This document shows positions 1 to 12,404 of a DNA stretch of 64,000 nucleotides, in pieces. The stretch comes from Cyprinodon diabolis (Eukaryota > Chordata > Actinopteri > Cyprinodontiformes > Cyprinodontidae). The position numbers and the translations under genes were made by a program. Each line of letters begins with the position of its first letter. Position 1 is the stretch's first letter. Where the stretch lies: contig CM060076.1 in NCBI GenBank assembly GCA_030533445.1, positions 22,616,603-22,680,602 on the forward strand, in the 5' to 3' direction. The notes under the pieces were generated by a model. The model saw only the letters and a list, made by a program, of their open reading frames with translations. It did not search any database and had not been told where the DNA came from.

Positions 1-351
1 TTATTTGGCATCTCTTTTCTTTCGCAGTGAGTTGCAAATACTGTTGACTTGCTTTCCTGTAATTATTGTAATAGATGGTAATAGAATAATAGAGAAAGAG
101 GAAAAACACACAAATTGGCTTTAGACACGAAAAGTTAAACACTCTCCAATTGCATTTATCTGGACATAAAAACTGAAATCTGTTCAAGCAGATATGCTGC
201 CTTGATGTGGTTTCAGCACTCTATAATGACTCCTCCATAATGAGGGTAAATGAATGCCCTAATGCTTCCTGGCCAGAAGTTGAGGGCATCACTCATTCAG
301 TTTGTAATACTTCCTGACTTCTTCCTGACATCTAAACACAGGCAGCAGACT

Positions 352-950
352 ATGGCCCCGTCCACACGAAGTCCAAACGAACACGAAACGCTAATATTTT
401 CCAGAATGTGTGTCGTAAAGACGGAGACGTAAAATAAATGTGATCGTCCACAAGAATGCATGAAAACGCTGCAAAATGTATGCCAGGCCTGTAAGTGGCG
501 CTGTGGTGCCAAAGGAAAAATAGGCGACGAAATGTTGGGCATGCGCACTAATATTTATACATGGTTGCCCTGCGGGTCCATTTTCGTGGTTCAGTCAAAT
601 TCAGGTGCTGAACTATGTCGTCGATATTGCTCTGTTCTTCCTGGAGATATTCCAGAAGAAGAAGATTCTGTTGTAAGCCCGACAGCAGGGTGAGTAGCAT
701 GAGCAGCAACCATTCAACACAGTACGGCGCCATTGTTGTTGTGATACTGTATCGCGCATGCGTGTAAGAAAAAAAATGCGGTTAGAGCTTAAAGATGGAA
801 ATGCGAAAACGGCGTTTCAAAATCTTCCCACTGAGAAGGCTTAATAAAAAAAAGATTGTTTACAGACCCCCGAAACGCCGGCTTCGTGTGGATGAGAGGC
901 TGGTTTGGTGAAAAATGTGTGCGTTTAGGCCAGGGTTCGGCTTCGTGTGG
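352..950. mobile_element. Probable DNA-transposon remnant with imperfect terminal inverted repeats
   Basis: The left end (gtccacacgaagtcc, about 359-373) recurs inverted at the right end (cttcgtgtggac, about 942-953), and a further copy of the same motif lies near 884-895. Between them are CpG-containing sequences unlike the AT-rich surroundings, and a short minus-strand ORF (733-548) rich in Leu. Teleost PIF/Harbinger-type MITEs often carry 'GTCCACACG' ends, but I see no clear target-site duplication and no DDE motif, so the superfamily is not settled. Confidence 0.45.
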
Positions 951-2690
951 ACAACTAAAAAAAAAGAAAAAAAATCTTCAGGTTTACTGTTTTCAGATGT
1001 TGCAGCTTGGATCACTCATTGAGTGATCAGCTAGTTAATAAGTTCTTTAATAAGTTCTTCTTGTTCTCATTATTGTTTTACAAGCCACATTAAAAAAAAT
1101 AAAACACCTTTTGGGTTAATGAAGACACTTAAAACCAATAAAATAACTGTTGTTTGAAAGGAAATTTGTTTGTATAAACCAGTTACTTGGCTCCATACAA
1201 TAAAATATTTGATATCTTTTAATTTGAAATAACTAAATGTTCTCAATGTGAAATGTGTGATCTATTTAAAATCTATAAACCATGCCTCTATGTTTTACTT
1301 ATGTCAAACATGTACCAGATAAATAATATAACTGTTCTTTTGCTTATAACTTTTAGAAGACACCTATCTATTTAGAGATTTTAGTTGACTGTACATCATA
1401 TAAACAAACACATTTCTGTTCTTCTTTGAAGCTTCAAAGATCTTTCCCTGCTCAAGTACACAGAAATCACGTCAAGGAACAGCCAGCAATACAACGCTTT
1501 CTGCTACAATGCAAGAAAATACAAAAGGTTTAATAATTATGTTTAGTATAAATAAGTTTAAGCAGTCATTATCAATCTTTTACTTTTTCTATCTTTTATA
1601 GTGTAATCTTTTTACATTGCTTTAGTTGATTAAAGTTTACAAAGCTCCCTCATAGTCCCACCAAAGAATTTCAGTGACTGTCTGGATTGAAATTATTGTC
1701 ATAAAAACACTTTTAATCGTAAATTCTGCTCTTCTTAGTCCTTGTGTTTTTGATTTTCATATGGGAACATTTTGTCCTGTTTGATGAACAAAATTCTGCT
1801 GAGCCAATTAAATGTCTTACTTAACTATAGAGACCTCTGATGGTTTGCATTTTTTTTATGTGATTTTAGCATTGGCTTAATTGCTAAAATATAGCCTGTT
1901 TCTTTACTCCATTCCAGTTTATCCTTTTTTTCCTTAATAAAAATGTGTTCTAATTGCATGACAGTCCACAAAAGTCAAAACAATGGAGGGTAAAAGCCAA
2001 CCCAATAATGGTTCACTCCAGTCCACTTTTGGAGGTGGTCACAAATTCATAAGATTTATGAAATGTATTGGTAAAAAAAAACAACATAACTTTGATTTAA
2101 AATAATGTGTAATAAGATTTGCTCAACTTCAGCATTCCCCTTGAAACATTCCTCAGCTTAAATTTTAGAATAGTAAACCTGCTATGATTCTTAGGTCGTA
2201 GGTCATGGTTTTCATTTATATTTTTCTATTTACAAACAGGTGTTATATACATATTTATATTGTAAAATTAGTCCAGTATTTTGTGTTCATGATTTTAGTA
2301 TGTTACTTTTTATTTATGTTTTGCTTAATGTTTAATAGTGTTATGGTTTTTATTTACAGATGTCTTAAGTTTCCTTTTTATAATCTCTGTGTATGATCGC
2401 CTGTTGCCCCTCCTTCAGTCCTTGCCTTAATTATCTTGAGCCCACATCTTATTCTACGTTTTACATTTAGTGTGTGTACAGATGCTGTAATTGGTTTTTA
2501 CCAAGTTTGTGTGGTCCATGATCTCCAAATGTTTCTGTAACATCTGAACCTGAGAATTTTTAGGTATTGAGGTATTTTAATTTAGTTTTATTTTTGTAGA
2601 AATATAGGCAGTATATAATTCCACATGTGTTAATTCATAGTTTTGATGCCTTTAGTGTGAATCTTCAATTTTCATAGTCCTAAAAATAAA
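951..2690. other. AT-rich intergenic stretch, nothing recognised
   Basis: No ORF, splice-supported exon or recognisable repeat seen. It contains a small perfect palindrome (gatcactca-t-tgagtgatc, 1012-1030) and homopolymer-rich sequence. Confidence 0.5.
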
Positions 2691-2691
2691 G

Positions 2692-2732
2692 AAAACTCTT
2701 CGGATGAGAAGGTGTGTCATCCGAAGAGTTTT
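2692..2732. repeat. Perfect 16-bp-stem hairpin with 9-nt loop
   Basis: The arm aaaactcttcggatga (2692-2707) is followed by a 9-nt loop and its exact complement tcatccgaagagtttt (2717-2732). It lies directly beside a 23-bp tandem duplication and a larger palindrome. Confidence 0.85.
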
Positions 2733-2771
2733 CAGGTATAAAGAACATGAGTTTTCAGGTATAAAGAACAT
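2726..2771. repeat. 23-bp tandem duplication
   Basis: The 23-bp unit starting gagttttcaggtataaag occurs at 2726-2748 and again, identically, at 2749-2771. The first copy overlaps the right arm of the adjacent hairpin, the second overlaps the left arm of the 172-bp palindrome. Confidence 0.85.
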
Positions 2772-2805
2772 GAAAAACTAGAGAAATACCATGGGCTCAG
2801 ATACA

Positions 2806-2877
<72 letters not shown>

Positions 2878-2927
2878 TGTATCTGAGCCCATGGTATTTC
2901 TCTAGTTTTTCATGTTCTTTATACCTG
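2756..2927. repeat. Perfect 172-bp palindrome with a (TA)n centre
   Basis: A 55-nt left arm starting caggtataaagaacatgaaa (2756) is repeated as its exact reverse complement at the right, ending ttctttatacctg (2927). The centre is an uninterrupted (TA)n tract (about 2809-2874), itself self-complementary, so the whole segment could form one uninterrupted stem. It has no obvious target-site duplication and no coding content. It may be a fold-back product of TA-repeat instability, a small MITE, or an assembly artefact. Confidence 0.85.
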
Positions 2928-2989
2928 TATATATACAGGATTATAGCTTTTTTTTATATCAGATACTACCTTACATGGTCATTCTATGG

Positions 2990-3390
2990 GACTTATTTAA
3001 AGTTTATTCTTTTCTTTTTTTCTCTAAGATTTTATTCCTTGTTTTTCTTCCTGTCTACCCACGTCTGTTATTTTTTCTCTCCCTCAGCTCGTCGCCTTGA
3101 ATATTCTCAGCTGTTGCTCATTCTTACCTGATTGCTCTTACCTGCTTGCTGTTCCTTTTCCTTTCTTTTTCCCAATATTTAAATAGCTGGTGGTGCATTG
3201 TTCCTGCTAAAATCTTCCACAGCTCAGCTGCATGCCAGGTGCTCGTTTGCCTATGTTTTTTTTTTTTTTTGAAGAGGTTCATGTTTCATTCTCTTCAAGG
3301 GTTCTCTGAATACATTTTTATTTAAATCCTGAAACATAAACTCTGGCTACTAAGTTTCTTACTGCATTTTGGTCTGACTGAAGTATCTCA
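2990..3390 (+). repeat. Possible degenerate LTR fragment
   Basis: The region has C/T-rich text with a late 'aaacataaactctgg' and 'ctgcattttggtct' segment that resembles 3' ends of teleost gypsy LTRs. No TG/CA boundary pair or target duplication could be fixed. The call rests on resemblance only. Confidence 0.3.
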
Positions 3391-3735
3391 GAATTGGACC
3401 TAGACCTAATTGGAAAACATTTGATTTGACAATCCATCTCAATTTGCTTTAATTTGTTGCTTTCATTATCTTTTTTATTATGTCCTCCTCAAAATGCCTT
3501 ATTGAGTTTCAGTCAGTAATTAAAGTAAATGAGATCAAAGAGTTCAGAACCCTATTAAGCATTTTTTTTTGTCACTCTAGTCTTTTACCCACTGAAAATA
3601 CTGGGTTAACGTGTCTTTTTCTAACGTGGGTCTACCCGCTAACAACTGGCATTTGGCTCCCTTACTATTGGCAAAAATTGGTTTTAACCCCTAACTGGCA
3701 AGCTACGTGGCCTCTGTCCCCCCATGGGGGAGAAC

Positions 3736-4040
3736 ACTGGGTTAATGTTGATGATGTCACCAGTGCTTCATAAATCAGAAAATTAAACATTGGAGAGCAA
3801 TATGGAATGAAACCTGGGCGTAGTAAGCGTTCTTTATGTTTTTGCTCTATCATCTGTCCGAATCCCTGTCACCAGTGCTGCATTACGTTTATCGAACGTA
3901 AACATAGTTGTTTCGGCTTGTTAGATCAGACGTGGCTGGTGCGGTGTGTTGAAGTCCTCACGGTGTGCCCAATGGTATCATGTATATTAGCGTTTCAACC
4001 TGGTTCTGGTGTTCCCACAGCATGCCCATCACAGCCGAGG
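3736..4040. repeat. Dispersed repeat, copy A (unassigned family)
   Basis: This ~305-bp segment is clearly homologous, in the same orientation, to 21793-22098. Shared landmarks in order: ctgggtta.c.ttgatgatgt, a 'ggaga.caa.atgga' block, 'accagtgctgca', 'gtttatc.aa', 'ttagatcaga', 'gtgttgaagtc', and 'tctggtgt.cccac'. Neither copy has a convincing ORF. It is probably internal sequence of an old transposable element. Confidence 0.7.
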
Positions 4041-4429
4041 CTATTTTTACGAGGGTCGCTTGCTGAGTCGTTTTATCTGGGTAGACACGCATCAGTGAGC
4101 TGTTCCCACTGCTGCTACAAGCCAATCGCTCCCAGTTTTTAACAGTTTTTTCAGCCAGTGAGAAAGGGTACATGTTTACCAGGAATAAGCTGAAATATGT
4201 TATGGTTTGTCTAAAGCTCAGGTAAGAGGCTAAAATGTATCTTTGGCCTTTTTAATGTGTGGGTGATTTTTTTTTATAGAACATATTTGATCACAATGCA
4301 TCCAGAAAAGCCATGATATGGAAGAAAAGCACATAGATGAAATAAGAGAGAAATGTAACATATACCCATTAAATACCTTTCTGGTATCTTTTCTAATAGT
4401 TTTATCATGACTGCGATGTAAGTGGAGGC

Positions 4430-4875
4430 CCCCATCATGTCCTGGATTGTTGATTACCTGACGGGCAGACTACAGTGTGTACGCCTACAGAACTGTGTCT
4501 CTGACAGGGTGGTCAGCAACACTGGGGCCCATCAGGGGACTGTCCTCTCCCCCTTTTTCTTCACCCTTTTCACCTAAGACTTCAACTGCTGCCACCTTCA
4601 TAGGTTTTCTGATGACTCAGCAATTGTTGGCTGCATTGAAAACGGTGATGAGAGTGAATACAGGACTGTGGTGGTGGGCAACTTTTTCACCTAGAGTGAG
4701 CTGAACCATCTGCAGCTCAACGTGACAAAGACTAAGGAGCTAATAGTGGATCTGGGGAGGACAAAAACACCTGTGACCCCTGTTTCCATCCAGGGGATTC
4801 ATGTTGACACTGACCATAACAATGATGGCAGTGTAGAGTTTTCAGCTACCACAAGGCGTACACCTGCTACATCCT
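4430..4875 (+). pseudogene. Rex1-like LINE reverse-transcriptase relic
   Basis: Conceptual translation across stops and frameshifts gives SWIVDYLTGRLQCVRLQNC, then NTGAHQGTVLSP (the RT motif before the catalytic box) and HRFSDDSAIVGC, with SDD in place of the usual (F/Y)xDD, followed by LNHLQLNVTKTKELIVD. This order matches the central RT domain of teleost Rex1/Babar-type non-LTR elements. There are several stops, so the copy is dead and 5'- and 3'-truncated. It abuts an oppositely oriented LINE relic near 4875-4880. Confidence 0.7.
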
Positions 4876-5305
4876 GGCTATACCAGATAACCAATCCCCC
4901 AACTGTAGGCAGACTCATCCAGATCAGAGAAGAGTTTAACGAGGGTGGTTTCATTAACAAAATTTAGGAGCTTGACAGATTGGTGACTTGAGATGCAGCT
5001 GTTGGTGTACAGGAGAGCAGCAGAGGAAAAAGTTTCATAGTCTTGAGGAGAACCAATGTTGATGGTCCTGGAATTAGAGACCTGTTTCCCAGCTTCCAAT
5101 GCTGCTTTCTGTCTGTCAGGAAGTCTTAGATCTACCTGCATGTAAAGTCAGCCACACTCAGCTTGGTGATGGTCCTATAACAAGGCCCAGATAATGGTGC
5201 TGAAGGTAGAGCTGAAGCCCACAAACAGGATCCTGGCATAGGTTCATGGTGAGACCATGTAGTGCAGAATTTACTGAGGGGTCATATTTATTGCATTATC
5301 TACAG

Positions 5306-5901
5306 CAGGCATCCCCAACCTCGGTCCTCAAGGCCTGCTGTCCTGCAGGTTTTAGAGATTTCCCTGCTTTAGCACAGCTGATTATAATGATTGCAGTAGG
5401 CCAAAAGCCTGTTAATCAGCTTTTAATCAAAACCAGCTGTGGTAGAGCAAGGAAACCTCTAAACCCTTGCTCACACTGGCTCCGGTGCGGTTACCGCGCC
5501 GACGGAGACCGCAACTCCCACACACCCCCTCTCACACCGCCCTTTTGACTACGGTGCGGTGCGTCAACAGGTCCGGAGATTTAACGGAAGTTCACTTGAG
5601 TTCACATAACTTCACGCGATAAAACGGCCCAAATAAGGATATTTGCGAGAGCTTGTTGCGGAGGGCTCCGGCACGCCACAAGGATAGCTTTCTTGCGGAA
5701 TTTTCTGCAGCGCCGGAGTGTCTCGGTAACCGTAGCCGGACAGCTCAGCAGCCGGTGAGAGAGGTTTACATCTTTTTAATGACTTGGAATCACTGCGGCG
5801 CCGCACCCACCGCACCGCAACGGTAAGACCGGAGTCGGTGTGAGCCAGGGGTAAAACCTGCAGGAAAGCGGGCCTCGAGGACCGAGGTTTGTAGATGTCT
5901 G
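5306..5901. mobile_element. hAT-type MITE with exact 8-bp target duplication
   Basis: Ends are ~48-bp imperfect inverted repeats: caggcatccccaacctcggt at the left and the complement of cagacatctacaaacctcgg at the right, sharing the block cctcggtcctc and cctgcaggtttt. It is flanked on both sides by atctacag (5298-5305 and 5902-5909), an exact 8-bp duplication as expected for hAT transposition. It has no transposase and sits inside a minus-strand LINE relic, so it is younger than that relic. Confidence 0.9.
5463..5851. mobile_element. PIF/Harbinger-like MITE nested in the hAT MITE
   Basis: A GC-rich insert with inverted termini (acccttgctcacactgg at the left; complement of cccctggctcacaccgac at the right) is flanked by TAA on both sides (5460-5462 and 5852-5854). 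A 3-bp TWA-type duplication is characteristic of PIF/Harbinger elements. The ends are imperfect and the TAA match could be chance, so the superfamily is tentative, but nesting inside the hAT MITE is clear because the hAT sequence continues on both sides. Confidence 0.65.
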
Positions 5902-6725
5902 ATCTACAGAACTTTGGCTCTGTAGGCAAACTGTAGCAAATCCAGAAATGGGTCTGTGATGGATTTAGGTAGGTCAGCAGAAAACGCTTGAAGTACTTAA
6001 TTACCACAGAGGTCAGGTAGATAGCTCTGAGGTCATTTAGATCTGTGATCCTTGGTTTTGTTGGAACAGAGATGTTTGTGGAGCCTTATCAGAAGGCTGG
6101 CCCTTGGCCTGACTCCAGTGAAATATTAAAAATGACGATGACCACAGGAAACAGACAATTAGCATAGTGTATCAGGATATGAGACACAGTCTGGCACAGC
6201 TGCTGTTCTGGGTTTCTGCATGCTAAACAGGAGGGAATAAAGATTTGTAGAGCTGGTTAACTCTGAGTGGAGAGAGGGGGAAATGGTGGACAAGGGCTGA
6301 AGCTGACAGAAGTCGCATGGAATAATGACTATATGTCTCTCAGAGTTGCAGTAGAGCTGGTTCAGTTCAATTGAAAGGTAATTGATTGAGTGGGAAATTT
6401 TTGGGCTACGGTTATAAATGTATTTAAACCCCCTTGAGACAGATTTGGTGTTTTGTGCAGAGAACCGATCTTTTAGCCCTTTCTGACTGCTGCCATTAAG
6501 TATCTCGCACCTCCTTGTTAAACCTGCACTGTAATGAATGAAGAAAGTCTGAGTTCCCACTTCCAAAAATCCCTAACTTTTCCAACGGAAGCTTTCTGTG
6601 TTTATCATTATTATAACTCACCCTGATGCATGTTGGTATATAACTGTCCTCACAGAAGCTGATGTAGGATGTTACAGCCTCAGTAAACTCATCCACATCG
6701 TTGGAAGCAGTCCTAAAACATCTCA

Positions 6726-9700
6726 GTCAGTGTAGCCCAAACATACTTGAAGATTTTTTTAAGTTTCACTTTTCCTCTGGTTTGATGTCTTTACCACAGG
6801 CTTACATTGCTTTAAATTCACCCTGGAACTAAGATGGAGGTGGACTATCATGAGAGCAGAACAGTGCGTGGGGTAGTTGTTAGGCACTGCTTACAGCTGT
6901 GTAGCAGTGATCCAATGTTTTGGACACTTAATAAACTGTTAGTACTTCAGGAATTCTTGGCTTATGTTTCCCTTGTTAAAGTCACCAAAAACAATAACCA
7001 GACTAGCATGCACAATTCATCGTGCAAGTTGACCAGCGGCGAAATGTAATACCAACCGTGGTGAAAGGTGCAGCATGGCTCCCATTTCACATTCACATCT
7101 AAATTTGGGCCAGTGATCTCCTTTGTTGAAAAGTCAAAATTCACTCTGCTTTATAACTTCAGACATTGTTGTGGGAATAAATCTGGATTTCAGCAATGCA
7201 AAAATTTGTTTTTGTACACCTCTTTCAGATGCATTTGCTATATTACAGGTCTCCTTTACAGAAAATCTATCTAATCAAAACAAATTATAGATCTAGTTTT
7301 ACAGTCTGATCCCTTATTTGATTCATGGAAAACAGGAACAGAGGGGTTGTGATGTAAGCAATCTTAACGTATGTATATGTAATCATACACTTTGACTTTC
7401 TTATTATTGTTATGTTAAATGTATGCAGTGTTGAAGCTAACATAGCTTCTTTGATTTTGTTGAGTCATGCACCCCAGTACTGCCAAAAATGTACAAAGAT
7501 ACCACACTGCTGCTCTTCCTGTGTAGGTAAGTGCCATAAATGTGGTCTGTGATATTACATAAGTTTGGATGTTTACAACCACTCCAAACAACAGAACATA
7601 AACAGTCAGGGTGAAATATCAATCAAAAGTGTTATAAAAAGAGACTAGAAATAGAAATGATGTCAAACAACTTTTTAGGTTGCTGTGTTGTTAGAAATGG
7701 TTCTTTAGGACATGTGTGGGACATGTTTAACATTGATCAATGCAGTTTCTTTGGAAATACAGAGATAAGACATAGAAATATAGTTAAAATTAAGGAATTT
7801 CCTTTATTGCTATTAATGTGCTTATCTATTGCTATTAATGTGCTTATCTAATTCTTAGAGGGGAGCTGGAGGATCAATGTTGGAGAGGGGTACACCTTAG
7901 AAAACAACAGGGATGTCATTCCTATGATTCCGTGAAAATGTATTCAGACTTTTTGAACCGGCTCACATTATACCCACATCCTTCCAACCTTTTGAGACAG
8001 GTACTGTTAAGTCAATTTACACAGGACAGTTAATTCTAAGATGCATGCGTTTGATCCATGATCCAGACTTAACCACATAAACAAAAACTTGAACACACAA
8101 GTTTCATATGAAACTAAATATCATCTCAAACAGCATCTGGTCAATCTAAAGTTCTGAGCCAAACTTCTGGCCTACAGATCCATACTGCTACTTTATTACT
8201 TTATTACTTTATTTCCACAGCAGTGATTAATTTAGGATGAAAACTCTCAAATCAGTTTTGACAATTCAATTACAGAAACATAATGCAAACATGACGCATG
8301 ACTGCACATTGCTACACAGTACATGTGTTTTGGGGACTTTGTGGTTTCCAGGGGTGAGACAGTCACCCCTGCGCGACAGGCATGAAGTTAGCAATTTCCA
8401 TGAAAATGTCCTGTTCTCTACAATGAGAGCAAACTTTTCTTGTGGAGTGTCTAATTGTCTGACTGTAATAGAAACTGTTGTTTGTCAAAACAGACAAGAT
8501 AATGTGTTAATTCTTTCACTATCTTTAAAGATCTAACAGGAACTATTATTCTTGCCTTGCTCTTTACATGACTGCCATATCTCTCTGGGAAAGAAGTAAT
8601 TTAATTTGCAGCAGGGCCCCAATCTACAGAGTGCACTCTGCTTGAAGGGGATTCACCAGGATCCCATGTCTGGATGAGAAGATTGCAAGAGCTGGGCAGG
8701 ATTTTTGACATCCTTAAAAGCTAATTGTGCAACCTTTGTCCTCCAGACATATTCCCTGAGTACCCTCTAAACTTAGTTTCAAAATTATTTGGTAACAAAG
8801 CTTCCATGTAACATAAACATTCTTGTCCGTATGATATAAGAAGCCAACAGATACGGTGTACATTTTATGCTTTTCATTATTCCTCTGTTCACTAGTGGGA
8901 TTCCACCATGTCTTCTGAATGAGGTAAGAAAATTGCACCCATGTGAGACAAAAAAAGCTAACAAAATATGCAGATTTTCTACGATGTAAAACTTCAGCTT
9001 GATGGCTCGACTCAGTGTTTATAGAGAAAATCTTTATGGAGTCTTTCCATAAAAGACAGCTCCAGGGATTTGAGTACCGGAGAGGGAATTGGCATACTGG
9101 CAGAAATCAGAAGGATTTGATCAAAGAACACTTTATGTAACTTTCCAACTCACATAAGATGACTTCAAAGCAAGCAATGTCTGGACTGACAGCTTTCTCT
9201 TGCTCTCCTTTCATGACTATGTAAAGGTGGTCAGTTAGATAACATGGTGGGGCTGAAAATTACCAAACGGCAAAGCAGCCAAAGCAGATGTTTTCCATCT
9301 TGGCTGATTTGCACTAATACTTTAAAGGAATGCAGGTTAAATAATTGTTTTTCCAAACTTTTTTACCAGTCATTTGGATTTCAGCACAAATATGGACCGT
9401 GCTGTACAGACAATCAGACATTTGGTGCATGGAACAAATCTTTAGGAGATCACATAGTGGTCTGTTTTCAACAACACCCTTACTACCATTTATAGATTTT
9501 GTGCTGTTTGATAATTGTCTTGCTCTGATTAATTACATTTTTATCAAAAAGTATTTTTTTGGCTGGACAGAAAAAGTTGAATAAAGAAACCTACAGTAAT
9601 AAAAAACATTTAAAGTGATGGGTTCTTTTGGACAGTGCAGAGGATCTTTTTATACTCAAGCCCAAAAAGAAAGCTGTTCTTTGTTTCTTTATTTTTTTAG

Positions 9701-10770
9701 AGTTAATATTTTTTACTGTAGTTTGATCTCTATTGCATGATGTACAGCTTAAATGGGTCAAAAGTTTTTCATTGTTTCTTCTCTGTCATGGTTTTGCATT
9801 TAAAGCTGCTGGTCACAGTCTGCTTACTAAGCATGGTTCTCAGGAAGGTGACTCTAAGCAATAACTTGTCCAACACAGATATATATTTATAAATGGAAAA
9901 ATAATTACATTTAATTAACATTTGTGTCCAAAACCATGCTTAATATTTCCAAAATAAATGCAAAATGGATATCATATTTAAAATGGACAAATTCTCCCTA
10001 GTTTTCCCAGGAGATTTTAACATTATTTAAGAGAAAAGCAAGCAAGCAGCAATGCATGGCACTGGGACACAGTGAAATCAAGGCATGTTGTTAATGTACC
10101 TCTGAAATTACAGTCTTCTCTTTTGGACAAACCTCATTGACAAGATAGAGGGCAAGCTCAGCTTTAGATGATACTGATAGGAATTGTAAATCTCTTATTG
10201 CATCAACATTCTTACAGAGATTAATTCCATTGATTGTATTTATTTATTTTTGTTTCGGTATTGACCTTTGTCATAGTGCACGGCCTCCCTCTTAGTGTTC
10301 CTTTAAATTTAGTGAGGTCCATTTCTCAATCAGTTTGTGTTTCTATCTCACAAAATGGTTACTGTGTCCCACAATGCACTTCAAGATATAAACAACTGCT
10401 TGCGATGAACTTCTTAATTTTTGATTTATATAAATGGATGTTTTTCATCAACAACATCATCAGCATTAAGTCATATCACATTTAAGTGGAAGTAATGGCT
10501 GCAGGAACCTGAACTCCTTCTAGCCTGCTTCTATATTATTACAGCTGTTTCAGTTTAATATTTTGTTAGCAATTTGTATGGGTAATTAAAAAAGTAACTC
10601 TTTCCCAGGAAGTCATAGAGTGCATCTTTTATTTGTTTTCTCATTTGCAGCTAGTAACTACAGTAAGCTGTGTGTGTGTTGGAAGAGCACAGTTTTCTGA
10701 TCCAAATCCATACATTTTAACTAATAGAATATATTAATCTGCTGTAAATAGCAAATGAAGTTCGGTAGTA
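6726..10770. other. Intergenic stretch without recognised genes
   Basis: Scattered short ORFs only, none with a recognisable family or supporting splice structure. One 22-bp tandem duplication (attgctattaatgtgcttat, 7806-7851) is present. I see no repeat family that I can name. Confidence 0.45.
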
Positions 10771-12400
10771 TTACACTGTGGCAGATACAAGCGGAGGCGC
10801 GGGGGGGCGCACTCACCCTCATTTTGGAAATCAAAATAAAATTTTGCTGCCTGAAATTTTAAACACACTTCATTGTAATAACAGCCAGTGCCTGTCACCT
10901 ACTGTAGAACGCACTGATGCCAGCGTGGCGGTCAAGATTACGCCAGATATCCGGGCATGAATTTGAATCCTTCGAGGTTCCTGAAAATGAGGAGACCGGA
11001 AGAGTTTTGGCTGTGGATTCAAACAGGTCAAGCCTATGCTCGGTTGCCAAACAGTGACAGTTGACACAAAGAGCAGGAAAAGAATGGATACTGAACTTCT
11101 CACTGCTTTCTCTTTTTCTTATTTATTTATTTATTTATTGTTTTGTGAACAAAAACTACACTCATGAGAATACAGAGTGGAATAAAGTTGACAACCACCG
11201 GGAGCATAAACAAATAAAGGCAAATGTAATGATGTAAAAGGGTTAGAAAGATATAATTAAATCTAAACAATGTCTTTATAAGAAAAACAAATCTGTGCAA
11301 AATCTCTTATAATTAATAACAACAACAAAACTTAGTTAAGCAAATTATTCAGAAAAGCAATAAAAGAAGTAAATAAAAGAAAAGCTATTCAATAGTAAAT
11401 TAGATAATTAAATAAAGATTTAAACATTGACAAGAAACAATCATTAGACTGAAACAGATGAAGAATATAAGATGTAAGGGGTAATTAAGAATGACTTTCA
11501 GACAGAAAAGTAGAGTGTTTTAGCATTGGTGGTAGACATTTTCTTTAAGGACAAAGTAAGTATATTTATTTTATTTTTAATTGGTTTGACTGTAGGGAGA
11601 GTTTTGGTAAGACAACGTTTTTGTATGAAAAATTTACATTATTAATCATAAATTCTCTTTGTTTATCTTGGTCAATAATATCAAAATTCATTGCAGTGGG
11701 GGGTGGGGGGTTTAAGGATTTAGCGAGAAACTGGTTATGAACTGGGTTGGGATTGGGATTTACGACAATAAAAAAAGAAGAGTGTTCAGTTCATTCCTCT
11801 TCTTGCTCACATAGAGGATAGAGGAAATTGATCTAAAGTGAATTTATAAAATCCTGGATCCGTCCCTGGAATTTATCACTCTGCCTGCTACCAGCATCAA
11901 TCATAACCTCCATCCTAACTATCAATGGTAATTAAGGGATTTGATAGTTTTTCAAACATAAACATACCTTCTAAAACTTACCAGCTGCATTCAAAAATTG
12001 GGTATCTGGGTGATTTCTAAGCAATTTACCAGCCATATCCAGAAATTGTTTGGTAATTTAATAATTTAATAAATTTCATTTTAATTTAATTTAATGACCT
12101 TTAAAGTAATATCCTTGATACTTACAGGAACTGGCTGTTTTTATTTAGATTTTCCACCACTTCTTTAGAAAATCTATTTTAATCTAGACCAGGAAAGAAC
12201 TCTTGTCCTTTTCTGGTTCAAAACACTTAATTTGTGAAAGACATAACTCTGTCTTCTCACAAAAACAAGTGCACTGTCATTTTGGGAATAAGGGATGAAA
12301 AAAAGGGTATTGCACAACTTGCACATGTAAAGGTAAGCTATGATTAACAAAAGGATAGGTTTTGAACTCTAATGGAGCATGACCTTATCTAGTGACATCT
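10771..12400. other. Intergenic stretch without recognised genes
   Basis: It begins with a short GC-rich island (10790-11060) with small ORFs on both strands, none recognisable, and is otherwise A/T-rich. A short (TTTA)n run lies at 11118-11137. Confidence 0.4.
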
Positions 12401-12404
12401 AAGG

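Larger units (their letters stand above)
4878..6725 (-). pseudogene. Minus-strand non-LTR (Rex1/L2-related) RT relic, interrupted by MITEs
   Basis: Read on the minus strand from 6725 it gives DVDEFTEAVTSYISFCEDS (about 6700-6640), then an RT palm segment (VVIKYFKRFLLTYLNPSQ, about 6007-5950). After a 596-bp insertion it continues with IGSPQDYETFSSAALLYTN and HQSVKLLNFVNETTLV (5057-4940). The order matches a common fish LINE ORF2. The catalytic (F/Y)ADD box now reads FVNE (4949-4966), so the enzyme would be inactive even without the stops. Clade assignment is from memory of teleost elements. Confidence 0.7.
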
